From assembly GCA_944322575.1 (NCBI GenBank), contig CALUPK010000001.1, forward strand, positions 109,319 to 173,318: DNA of 64,000 bases. Reading direction: 5' to 3'. The stretch is from an uncultured Bacteroidales bacterium. GTDB taxonomy: Bacteria > Bacteroidota > Bacteroidia > Bacteroidales > UBA932. Of this stretch, positions 55,938-63,295 are shown in pieces. Below the pieces are notes generated by a model that did not search any database, was not told where the DNA came from, and was given only the letters and a program-made list of their open reading frames with translations. The first letter of the stretch is position 1, and each line of letters starts with the position of its first letter. The translations under genes were made by a program, and so were the position numbers.

Positions 55938-57104
55938 ATGAAATCGAAATACTACTGGATTTGTTTATTTTCCCTTCCGTTGATCACAGCCCTTATTGCG
56001 ACGTGCGGAAAAAGGGATGAGGCGCGTGTAAGTCTTACAGTAAAGGGTGCTCCTGACAGTACGGAAGTCGTAGTATCACGTTTGGCCTTGAATCAGATGC
56101 AGGTGCTGGATACGCTGTATACCTCTAAGGAAAAGGTTTCCGCTGAGGTACCCGTGTATCCCGGTTCTCCTGAATTCGTATATCTGACTTACGGCAATGG
56201 GGGCAGTGCCGCTCTCTTGCTGCAGAACAGGGACAGAGTGACGGTTTCCGCTGATATGACAGGAACAGACGTGAGGATTGAAGGGTCTGAAGAGTCTGTT
56301 CTGATGCAGAAAGTGGATTCAGATATCCGTGCTTTCAATGCGGCCTTTGATTCTTTGACCTACGAGCTTGCCGCTGTTGGCGAGGACGGAAGTCAGGAAG
56401 AGATTGCACGTCTGAAACGAGAGATGGGTGCCCTCTATGTCAAGTGCAAGCAGGAGGCGGTCAAATACGTCGTGACTCATTCCAAATCACTTACTATAGT
56501 TCCGGTTCTGTATCAGAAGACTTCCGGCGGTCTCCCTATCTTCGCGCAGGCCACCGATGCCATCATCATGGAAAGGGCATACGACTCTCTGCGCACGGTG
56601 TATCCGTCGTCTCCGTATATTGTCTCGTTGGCTGACGAGGTGAGCGCCAGACGCAATGCCCTGGAGATTCAGAACCGTATGGCCTCAGCCGAGGAAGTGG
56701 ACTTTCCTGAGATTGTCCTCAATGACGTGAATGGTCAGCAACAGTCCCTTACAGCCCTTAAGGGGAATGTGGTCGTCCTTATGTTCTGGGACGCAGCAAA
56801 TGTTCAGCAGAGAGTATACAATACGGACTTAAAAATCCTGTATGAAAAATACCACAGCCGCGGCCTGGAAGTATATCAGGTCGGCTTGAATTCGGACAAG
56901 ACTGCCTGGGCTTTACAGGTTAAGGAGCAGGAGCTGCCCTGGATCAGCGTATGCGATCCCGCGGCAGGAGCTTCTGTAGGAGCAATGGTGTACAATGTCT
57001 CCCAGCTTCCGGCCATGTACTTAATCTCGCGTCAGGGCAGTATCGAGTCCAAGGATGTGTTCGATATGCGCCTGCTTGAGACTGAGATACGCCGCCTGTT
57101 ATAG
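55938..57104 (+). CDS. Thioredoxin-fold lipoprotein without a CxxC motif
   Basis: A 388-residue lipoprotein. With the start at 55938 the signal peptide ends in the lipobox LIATC with Cys23. An N-terminal DUF4369-like beta domain and a helical stretch lead into a C-terminal TlpA/AhpC-like thioredoxin fold (about residues 250-388). Where the active site WCxxC is expected after VVVLMFWD, the sequence reads AANVQQR, so both cysteines are missing. The cis-proline segment SQLPAMYLIS is kept. It is therefore unlikely to be a disulfide oxidoreductase. Its stop overlaps that of the convergent tsaB. Confidence 0.85.
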   Translation: MKSKYYWICLFSLPLITALIATCGKRDEARVSLTVKGAPDSTEVVVSRLALNQMQVLDTLYTSKEKVSAEVPVYPGSPEFVYLTYGNGGSAALLLQNRDRVTVSADMTGTDVRIEGSEESVLMQKVDSDIRAFNAAFDSLTYELAAVGEDGSQEEIARLKREMGALYVKCKQEAVKYVVTHSKSLTIVPVLYQKTSGGLPIFAQATDAIIMERAYDSLRTVYPSSPYIVSLADEVSARRNALEIQNRMASAEEVDFPEIVLNDVNGQQQSLTALKGNVVVLMFWDAANVQQRVYNTDLKILYEKYHSRGLEVYQVGLNSDKTAWALQVKEQELPWISVCDPAAGASVGAMVYNVSQLPAMYLISRQGSIESKDVFDMRLLETEIRRLL

Positions 57105-57836
57105 TCTGCGGTCAGGATGCAGCACCGCTTCGAGCTTCTTCGAAGGGTCTGCTGCAATGAATTCCTTGAGATAGAAGGGTTCGAAGTACGCTGTGTCTTC
57201 GAACCTTTTTTGTTGCAGGGACCGGAAGGCAGGTATGGCCATATCTATGGCCTCAGGATGGGAAGGCAGGAATACACATCTGCTCCGGTAGTGTTCTGGA
57301 AGTATGTCCATAAACTTGGCGGCACCGTCTCCGGTGAGAATTACTCTGTGGAACTTCTCGAACTCTGCTGTAAAGGTGTCAGGAGTGAGAACCACGGCCG
57401 CTGTTTCTGAGATGCGGTCTCCATGTATGTCATAGAGCGCAGTATACACCTCCATGCGGCGTGCGTCTATCATGGGTATTATGACGGAGTTTTCTGTAGC
57501 CTCTTTTACGGCTCCTGACCTGATGGCCCCAAAGGCGAGGATAGACAGTGTCCCGACACTTATGAGAGGAATCCCTGTGCCGAAGCAGAGCCCTTTTGCA
57601 GTGGAAACGCCGACACGCAGTCCGGTGTAGGAGCCCGGACCGGAACTTACTGCTACCGCAGCAAGTTCTCTTAACCGTATGCCGGCACCGGCAATGGTGT
57701 CCTGAATCATGGGCGCGAGCCTGGAGGCCTGGCTCCTCGCCTCTGTTATGTGTCCTGTGGAGAGAATCTTTTCTCCGTCAGCTACGGCTGCAGAGCATAC
57801 GTCCGTTGCTGTCTCGATAAGCAGTATTTTATTCAT
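57099..57836 (-). CDS. tsaB: tRNA threonylcarbamoyladenosine biosynthesis protein TsaB
   Basis: TsaB is the partner of TsaD in forming t6A at position 37 of ANN-decoding tRNAs. With the start at 57836 (MNKILLIETATDVCSAAV) the protein is 245 residues, standard for the family. The motif SSGPGSYTGLRVGVSTAKGL near residues 64-83 is diagnostic. An in-frame ATG at 57890 is rejected because it lies well inside the end of the HlyD gene; the chosen start overlaps that gene by 8 bp. Confidence 0.95.
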   Translation of the reverse strand: MNKILLIETATDVCSAAVADGEKILSTGHITEARSQASRLAPMIQDTIAGAGIRLRELAAVAVSSGPGSYTGLRVGVSTAKGLCFGTGIPLISVGTLSILAFGAIRSGAVKEATENSVIIPMIDARRMEVYTALYDIHGDRISETAAVVLTPDTFTAEFEKFHRVILTGDGAAKFMDILPEHYRSRCVFLPSHPEAIDMAIPAFRSLQQKRFEDTAYFEPFYLKEFIAADPSKKLEAVLHPDRRL

Positions 57837-59058
57837 TGTTCTCTTTTTTGTCTTTTTCAGTCTGAGGAAGGACTTCCATTCCGTCCTCAAGAATCTTGCT
57901 GATGGTACTGTATGGTCCGGTAACTATCTCGACCGAATCGGCTGAGCAGAGACCGGAGATAATCTCTATGTTTCCGATGTCCTGAATGCCGGTTACGACT
58001 TTCGTTTTGTGGACTGTCGAAGTGCTTCTGTCTAATACGTAGATACATCCGTCAGGGGTGACAGCCTGCAGCGGAACAGTTGTCACGCCGTCCTTTCGCT
58101 CTGTTTCGATCTCTACGGATGCTGACATCCCCGGTCTGAATGGAATGGGGTCTGTCTTCAGCAGGTCGGAGTAGGAGTCCTGTAGGATACGTACCTTGAC
58201 CTCAAAATTGGTGACGTCTGTCATGGCTGTAGTAGTGCTGCCGAGGTTCTTGGCGGAATTGGCAATCTGGGTGACCACGCCCTTGAAAGTTCTGCCCGGG
58301 TATGCGTCCACTTCGATGTCCGCAGTATCTCCCTTGGAGATGCGGATGATGTCGTTCTCGTTGACGTCCACTAACACTTCCATCATGTCGAAATCTGCAA
58401 TACGGAGCATCTCAGTACCGGCCATCTGTGAAGTGCCGACTACTCTCTCTCCTTTTTCTACGGTCAGGCTTGAGATAATACCGTCTATAGGTGAGTAAAT
58501 TACGGTCTTTGTAAGATTCTCCTCCGCCTCGTCGAGGGAGGCTACGGCGCTTTCGATGTTGTATTCTGCCGCATTGAGCTGCTCGCGGGCCATTTCATAC
58601 TCGGCCGTGGATGCCTGGAACTCCTGAAGGGAGATGGCACGCTGCCCGTAAAGCTGCTTGTTGCGCTGATAGTTCTGCTCGGCCTGAGTCAGGCTGGCTT
58701 TCTGCTGCTGGTACTGTGCCTTAGTGGCGTTGAGTGTAGCCGCAGCTCTGTCGCGCAGGGATATGTAGACATCCTGCTTGATCATGATGATGAGGTCTCC
58801 CCGGCTGACTCTGTCGCCTTCCTCGATGTTGAGCTGGATAATCTCACCGGATACATCCGGGCTGATTTTGACTTCAGTTACAGGGTGTATCTTGCCGTTG
58901 GCAGGAATCCGCTCGACAATGGTGCCGGTGTCAGGATACCCGACGGTCACAGGTTCTCCCTTGTCCGAGTTGAGAATTCCGTAGAGCACTGCGGCTGCTG
59001 TTATTACGGCTATGACGGTCATTAATCGCCTCAAGCCTTTGTTCTTCTTCTTTTTCAT
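57829..59058 (-). CDS. HlyD/MacA-type periplasmic adaptor
   Basis: A 409-residue membrane fusion protein with one N-terminal membrane helix (about 10-26). The lipoyl-like half motif includes KISPDVSGEIIQLNIEEGDRV near 64-84. A coiled coil (roughly 100-180) is followed by VIYSPIDGIISSLTVEKGERV near 187-207 and the beta-barrel. It most resembles MacA-type adaptors. It lies 3 bp after TolC on the same strand. No MacB-like permease is in the window, so either the C39 exporter upstream or a pump elsewhere is its partner. Confidence 0.9.
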   Translation of the reverse strand: MKKKKNKGLRRLMTVIAVITAAAVLYGILNSDKGEPVTVGYPDTGTIVERIPANGKIHPVTEVKISPDVSGEIIQLNIEEGDRVSRGDLIIMIKQDVYISLRDRAAATLNATKAQYQQQKASLTQAEQNYQRNKQLYGQRAISLQEFQASTAEYEMAREQLNAAEYNIESAVASLDEAEENLTKTVIYSPIDGIISSLTVEKGERVVGTSQMAGTEMLRIADFDMMEVLVDVNENDIIRISKGDTADIEVDAYPGRTFKGVVTQIANSAKNLGSTTTAMTDVTNFEVKVRILQDSYSDLLKTDPIPFRPGMSASVEIETERKDGVTTVPLQAVTPDGCIYVLDRSTSTVHKTKVVTGIQDIGNIEIISGLCSADSVEIVTGPYSTISKILEDGMEVLPQTEKDKKENNE

Positions 59059-59061
59059 GTG

Positions 59062-60396
59062 CTATAACGTGAGGGGGATGCCTTTGTAAAAGTCTATAAT
59101 CTTCAGCTGGAATACGAACTGGTACTTCGCCTGGATGTATTCTGACTGTGCCTTGAACAGATTGACCTTGGCTACAGTGTAGTCCGTGCCGTTAAGAGTA
59201 CCTGTGTTGAACTTCTCCTGTACGTATCGGAAAGACTCCTGCATGGACCTGACGTTGGCCTCCGCTGCTTCCATCTTCCGGAAATAAGTGTCGGCTTCTG
59301 TTACTGCTGTCTGAATCTCTTTGTACAGATTCTGCTGTTTCATCTTCAGGTCTATCTCAAGGCTCTGGCGCGAGAGCTTGGCGTTCTTGACATTGGTCCG
59401 GACATTCCAGTTGTTGAATATGGGAATGCTCAGACCGATGCTGACCGCCGGGTTGATGTTGTCGCGGAACTGCTCGAAGAACGGGTAGGTGCTTCCGTCC
59501 GGAGCGAAGGACGAGGAACTGTAGAATGTGCCGTAGCTGGCGGACAGGGACAGTTTCGGCCAGTACTGACCTTTGGCGGTCTTCAGCTCTATGTCTCCGC
59601 GCTCGAGGGCCATACGGGCACTCTGTATGACGGGCAGGTCCTGTGCCGACTCGTAGATCTGGCCGATGTCATCGCCTAAGTAGTCTGCGACAGTACCGTC
59701 AATGTCCGGTGTCTCGATCAGGAAGTCATCGCTGTATGGCAGGTCCAGGAGCTGTTGCAGTGCGAGGGTGTTGGTGATAACCTGGTTTTCAGCAGTGACT
59801 ACCTGCACTCTCTCGGAGGCGAGCTGTGACTCTATGTCTAAAAGGGAGGTGTAGGGCTGACTGCCGGCCTCTACCAACAGCAGTGTGCGGTCCCTCTGTT
59901 CTGAGATGGACCTGAAACTCTCCTGTGAAGCGGCAAGCATCTCTTTGGAAAGGAGAATCTGGAGATAGCTGCGGACTATGGATACGGATATTTCGTCCTT
60001 CAGCCGTTCTACTTCCTGCAAGGATATCTCTACGCTTTTCCGGGAGCTTCTGAGATTGTAGAGCTTGGAGAGTCCGTCCAAGAGGTAGATGGATGTGTTG
60101 GCGGATGCACTGGTACTCTGGGACAGCTTGTTGTGAATAATCTCGAGGTTCTGCAGGTCTACCGAGCGGCCCCAGTTGAGACTGTGGCCGAAGGAGGCGT
60201 TCAGAGTGGGAACAAAGTTGAGCTTGTTCTGCAGGAGCTGATTCTCGCTTCGGGTCACTTCGACGAGCTGCTGCTTGATGGTAAGGTTGTTTGCCCATGC
60301 ATGCTCGATGCACCTGTCCAGAGACCATGTGTCCTGGGATATGAGCTTGAGCGGCATGGCCAGCAGCAAAAAGATGACGGCAATGTGGACTTTCAT
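59062..60396 (-). CDS. TolC-family outer membrane channel
   Basis: A 444-residue outer membrane efflux protein with a signal peptide (MKVHIAVIFLLLAMPLKLIS) and two repeats of the TolC helical hairpin. Examples are WSLDRCIEHAWANNLTIKQQ at about 23-42 and the C-terminal SLEIDLKMKQQNLYKEIQTA region. The ending YQFVFQLKIIDFYKG is typical of Bacteroidetes TolC proteins. It precedes the HlyD gene by 3 bp. A -7 box sits only 4 nt before its ATG, and a strong terminator separates it from the peptide genes upstream, so it may have its own leaderless transcript. Confidence 0.92.
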   Translation of the reverse strand: MKVHIAVIFLLLAMPLKLISQDTWSLDRCIEHAWANNLTIKQQLVEVTRSENQLLQNKLNFVPTLNASFGHSLNWGRSVDLQNLEIIHNKLSQSTSASANTSIYLLDGLSKLYNLRSSRKSVEISLQEVERLKDEISVSIVRSYLQILLSKEMLAASQESFRSISEQRDRTLLLVEAGSQPYTSLLDIESQLASERVQVVTAENQVITNTLALQQLLDLPYSDDFLIETPDIDGTVADYLGDDIGQIYESAQDLPVIQSARMALERGDIELKTAKGQYWPKLSLSASYGTFYSSSSFAPDGSTYPFFEQFRDNINPAVSIGLSIPIFNNWNVRTNVKNAKLSRQSLEIDLKMKQQNLYKEIQTAVTEADTYFRKMEAAEANVRSMQESFRYVQEKFNTGTLNGTDYTVAKVNLFKAQSEYIQAKYQFVFQLKIIDFYKGIPLTL

Positions 60397-60400
60397 AATA

Positions 60401-60408
60401 CAAAAATA
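60401..60408 (-). promoter_or_regulatory. Putative tolC -7 box, leaderless layout
   Basis: The minus strand reads TATTTTTG, ending 4 nt before the TolC ATG. This is the third case in the window with the same spacing. Confidence 0.45.
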
Positions 60409-60422
60409 TAAAAAATACTCAG

Positions 60423-60457
60423 AAAAGGTCCGCCGGCCGATTATTCTCCGGCGGACC
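60423..60457 (-). terminator. Strong terminator after the peptide genes
   Basis: GGTCCGCCGG (60427-60436) and CCGGCGGACC (60448-60457) form a perfect 10-bp GC-rich stem with an 11-nt loop. On the minus strand the stem is followed by TTTT, so it should stop transcripts from the exporter and peptide genes before tolC. Possible readthrough to tolC is not excluded. Confidence 0.8.
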
Positions 60458-60487
60458 CGGTCTCAGTACAGATGAGGGGTTGAGATG

Positions 60488-60661
60488 TTACCAGCTTGTC
60501 GCGGCCTGCGGTCTGCGGTCCAGAGTCAGCAGGTCGTACAATGCCCTGCAGGCAGCGCCTACGAGGCGGCCGAGGAGTCTTACGACTCTTCCTTCAGGAG
60601 TGCCTGCGCCGCCTATGACGGAGCACGCCTGGGATCTTCCGATGGTTATGAACTGTTCCAT
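60488..60661 (-). CDS. Double-glycine peptide B (bacteriocin-like candidate)
   Basis: A 57-residue reading frame beginning MEQFITIGRSQACSVIGG. The leader is 18 residues and ends in Gly17-Gly18. The mature part would be 39 residues, basic (six Arg against three acidic residues), with an amphipathic stretch VVRLLGRLVGAACRALYDLL and a GxxxG motif at Gly31-Gly35. It starts 15 bp after peptide A and is followed by a strong terminator. The N-terminus resembles that of peptide A (MEQFITIG against MERIIIG). The family is unknown, and the leader is shorter than classic double-glycine leaders. Confidence 0.6.
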   Translation of the reverse strand: MEQFITIGRSQACSVIGGAGTPEGRVVRLLGRLVGAACRALYDLLTLDRRPQAATSW

Positions 60662-60676
60662 AGTCTCTTATTTTAG

Positions 60677-60862
60677 TTATTTTGCCAATGAACTCACGAA
60701 CTCATGTCCGCTCCATCCCTCGATGAAGCCGATGAGGAACTGGTCGATGTGCTTCTTTACGAAGTTGGCGACGATGCTCCATACGCTGCCGCCGTAGACA
60801 GTTGTGCTCAGGTCGGAATTAATACATTCAAACCCTTCATACCCGATAATAATTCTTTCCAT
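60677..60862 (-). CDS. Double-glycine peptide A (bacteriocin-like candidate)
   Basis: A 61-residue reading frame. The 25-residue leader ends INSDLSTTVYGG with Gly24-Gly25, with a hydrophobic residue at -4 as in classic leaders of C39-processed peptides. The mature part would be 36 residues starting SVWSIVANFVKKHIDQFLIG, rich in aromatic and hydrophobic residues, with a GxxxG motif at Gly45-Gly49. It lies 45 bp downstream of the C39 exporter gene, with a GC-rich hairpin between them. No modification enzyme is nearby, so an unmodified peptide is the simplest reading. No known bacteriocin was recognised. Confidence 0.65.
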   Translation of the reverse strand: MERIIIGYEGFECINSDLSTTVYGGSVWSIVANFVKKHIDQFLIGFIEGWSGHEFVSSLAK

Positions 60863-60883
60863 GATGTTTGATTTTAATGTGAT

Positions 60884-60907
60884 GCCGCGGATAAAAGGCG
60901 CCGCGGC
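60884..60907 (-). promoter_or_regulatory. Hairpin between exporter and peptide genes
   Basis: GCCGCGG (60884-60890) and CCGCGGC (60901-60907) form a 7-bp GC stem with a 10-nt loop directly after the exporter stop codon. No T-run follows on the minus strand, so it looks like an RNA-stability or processing element rather than a terminator. Confidence 0.4.
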
Positions 60908-63004
60908 TTACGCCTGTGAATGCGCATTCTTTGTATTTATGTCGATGATATGGTCTGCTATGCTTTCTGCTTCCTTTTCGTGAGAGATAAGCACGACGGT
61001 CACTTTTCTCTCCCTGAGGGTGCGTACTGTGTCCAAGAGCCTTTGTCTGCTCTCGCTGTCAAGATGTGTGGCCGCTTCATCTAAGATGAGGACTTTGGGC
61101 TGGCGGTACAATGCCCTTGCGAGGGCTATCTTCTGTCTCTCGCCTCCTGAGAGACGGCAGGCGTGCTCTCCGGTGTGGGCAAGTACACCCCCGGGCAGAG
61201 AGTCTATAGTGCGGCTCAGTCCGGCTATGGCGCAGGCTGCGGCAACGGCCCTGATGTCGTAGTCCGTGTCTCCCATGACGATGTTGTCGAGTATGGTACC
61301 GTCAAATATCTCGGGTCTCTGCGGCACGATGGAGATGAACTCTCTCCACCGTTGCGGCCGGATGGTGCGGATGTCGATTCCTCCTGCTGTTATCCGGCCC
61401 TCCTGAGGCTCGTAGCCTTTCATAAGCAGAGCCGCTATGGTGCTTTTGCCGCAGCCGTTGCTGCCGCGGATGAGGTTGATACTGCCGGGAATGATGTCGA
61501 AAGAGAGGTTGTCTATGATCTTCATCCTTCCAGGGAAAGCGAAGCTCAGGCCTCTTGCCTCTATGGCGTCAGCGGCATCGGGTGTGAAATCGATATATTC
61601 TCCGCTGTCTTCCGGCTCAAGGTCGAGGATGTCGAAAATCCTTTCTGCACTTATTCGGGCCTCGGCAATCTCCCGGGTGCTTTCAATAAGCATGACTATG
61701 GGGGATGTAAAGATTGAGGAAAAAGAGAAGAAAGAAACAAGTTCCCCCACAGTCAGCTCTGAATGCAGAACGAAAAAAGCCCCGGCTACTATTGTGGTTA
61801 TGTTGATGAGGCGGCTCATCATGTCGGTGGAGCAGGATATCATGGAGGCGAAGATGCCGCCCCTGTATATAGCCGAGGCTGTCCTGTAATACTGTCCTTC
61901 GATATGGCGTGAGGCCTTGTCGTCCGAGTTGAAGTATTTCACGGCTCGGGCGGAGGACAGCCATTCTATGTTGTTCTGTTCAAATTTTGCATTTTCTTCT
62001 ATGATTTCCCGGTTCAGCTTCCGGTTTACTTTGTCCGAGACGAGATACAGCAGAATAAACACCGGAGCGGAAGCAAGGGTGATAAGGGTCAGTTTCCAGT
62101 CAAAAGTCAGGAGTATGGCGATGGCCGCGGCAAGAGTGATGCAGCTTATGGCCATAAGCAGCAGGCGTCCGGTTATGAACGAACGTATGCGGTATGCGTC
62201 CGATACCCTTGAGTTGAGTTCTCCGCTTCCCATCGAGTCGAAGAAAGATACGGGAAGAGAGAAAAGTTTGCGGAAGTAGCTCGTGATAAGGCGGCAGTCG
62301 ATCTGGAGGCTGATCCTTACCAAGAGGGTGGAACGGACAAATGAGATGAACCAGGCAAGTCCGGTGAGAATTAGCAGGACTACACCGGTCATGATGACAG
62401 CGTTGCGCTCTCCTGAGGGGAGTACATCGTCGATGATCCGCTGTAGGAACACGGATGTGCTGAGGGTGGCGGCGATGAATGCCGCTGAACCCACAAGGAC
62501 GAGGAGCATCTCTTTTTTATAGTACAGGAGCAGCTCCCTGAACCGGCTCATGACAGGTGTGCTGTGGTCGCCCTTGCGGAACATGGGAGACGGACTTAAG
62601 GCTACGATAAAGCCGCTCCACTCGTCCTCGAGTGCTTCAGGCGCTAACTTGTGGATCCTTCCGTCCTCCGGGTCCATGACTGTCGCAGTCTCCGCGTCTA
62701 AGCCGTAAAGGACGACGTAGTGCAGCCATCCGTTCTTTTTCTGCAGGTGGAGTATTACCGGCTTGGCGGCACCTTCGAGGTCTTTGAGGCGTTTCTTCTT
62801 TGCCTTGAGACCGGCTGCGTCCATCCCGAGCTTGCCGCAGGCGTCTATTATTCCCTGCATGGTCGTGCCGTCCGTGCCGGTGCCGCAGGCTTCCCTTATC
62901 CTCATCAGCGGCAGCCGCAGGCCATAATAAGCACATACGGATGCGACGCATGCAGCGGCGCAGTCGCTCTTGTCGTGTTGTCTGATCTGTATCTCCTTCT
63001 TCAT
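60908..63004 (-). CDS. C39-peptidase ABC exporter (peptide processing and secretion)
   Basis: A 698-residue peptidase-containing ABC transporter that removes double-glycine leaders and exports the cargo. The N-terminal C39 protease has Gln9, catalytic Cys15 (QHDKSDCAAACV), His95 (GWLHYVVLYG) and Asp111 (MDPEDG), so it should be active. The membrane domain covers about 165-435. The ATPase has Walker A GSNGCGKST at 514-522, signature LSGGERQ at 618-624, Walker B VLILDEA and His675. The start at 63004 (MKKEIQIRQ) is preferred over 63106 because it matches the C39 domain start and clears the 48-residue gene. The two peptide genes follow at once. Confidence 0.93.
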   Translation of the reverse strand: MKKEIQIRQHDKSDCAAACVASVCAYYGLRLPLMRIREACGTGTDGTTMQGIIDACGKLGMDAAGLKAKKKRLKDLEGAAKPVILHLQKKNGWLHYVVLYGLDAETATVMDPEDGRIHKLAPEALEDEWSGFIVALSPSPMFRKGDHSTPVMSRFRELLLYYKKEMLLVLVGSAAFIAATLSTSVFLQRIIDDVLPSGERNAVIMTGVVLLILTGLAWFISFVRSTLLVRISLQIDCRLITSYFRKLFSLPVSFFDSMGSGELNSRVSDAYRIRSFITGRLLLMAISCITLAAAIAILLTFDWKLTLITLASAPVFILLYLVSDKVNRKLNREIIEENAKFEQNNIEWLSSARAVKYFNSDDKASRHIEGQYYRTASAIYRGGIFASMISCSTDMMSRLINITTIVAGAFFVLHSELTVGELVSFFSFSSIFTSPIVMLIESTREIAEARISAERIFDILDLEPEDSGEYIDFTPDAADAIEARGLSFAFPGRMKIIDNLSFDIIPGSINLIRGSNGCGKSTIAALLMKGYEPQEGRITAGGIDIRTIRPQRWREFISIVPQRPEIFDGTILDNIVMGDTDYDIRAVAAACAIAGLSRTIDSLPGGVLAHTGEHACRLSGGERQKIALARALYRQPKVLILDEAATHLDSESRQRLLDTVRTLRERKVTVVLISHEKEAESIADHIIDINTKNAHSQA

Positions 63005-63035
63005 GTCCTTCCCTCCCGAAAATGTTAAAATGTGA

Positions 63036-63182
63036 TTAAAAGACAGGGAGAAGGGGCATGACTGACAGTAGCAGCGCAGCCGCGACAGCCAAGATGTACC
63101 ACACATATCTGCCTTTAGCCACTGGCGGCAGCATGGTGTCTGCCGTAAGACCGATTCTTTCCTTCAAACTCAATTCTTCCAT
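63036..63182 (-). CDS. 48-residue membrane peptide upstream of the exporter
   Basis: A short reading frame begins MEELSLKERIGLTADTMLPP and ends with one hydrophobic helix (YVWYILAVAAALLLSVMPLL). It lies 31 bp before the exporter start, so it is likely the first gene of the operon. A small membrane protein here could be an immunity protein or an exporter accessory, but no similarity is known to me. It has no Gly-Gly leader motif. The frame is supported by position, a promoter-like box 27 nt upstream and a sensible topology. Confidence 0.55.
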   Translation of the reverse strand: MEELSLKERIGLTADTMLPPVAKGRYVWYILAVAAALLLSVMPLLPVF

Positions 63183-63209
63183 ATCGGCATCAGTTTAGTG
63201 TTTCTGATG

Positions 63210-63217
63210 CAAAGGAA
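63210..63217 (-). promoter_or_regulatory. Possible -7 box of the peptide-export operon
   Basis: The minus strand reads TTCCTTTG, one mismatch from TAnnTTTG, 27 nt before the ATG at 63182, in a very AT-rich stretch. Confidence 0.35.
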
Positions 63218-63239
63218 AGAAAAATTTTTCAAACGCTTA

Positions 63240-63292
63240 TACCACTTTTATCAAAACTTTAAATAATTTTACAAAAGTGGTAATTCATAGTG
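63240..63292. promoter_or_regulatory. AT-rich inverted repeat upstream of the peptide-export operon
   Basis: TACCACTTTT (63240-63249) and AAAAGTGGTA (63283-63292) form perfect 10-bp arms 33 nt apart. No T-run follows the right position on either strand, so an operator for a dimeric regulator is more likely than a terminator. It lies between the cvpA-like stop and the operon promoter. Confidence 0.5.
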
Positions 63293-63295
63293 TTG

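Noticed and set aside
60485-60676. Plus-strand 63-residue frame over peptide B
   Set aside because: It is antisense to the better supported minus-strand peptide gene, which follows peptide A by 15 bp and is followed by a terminator.
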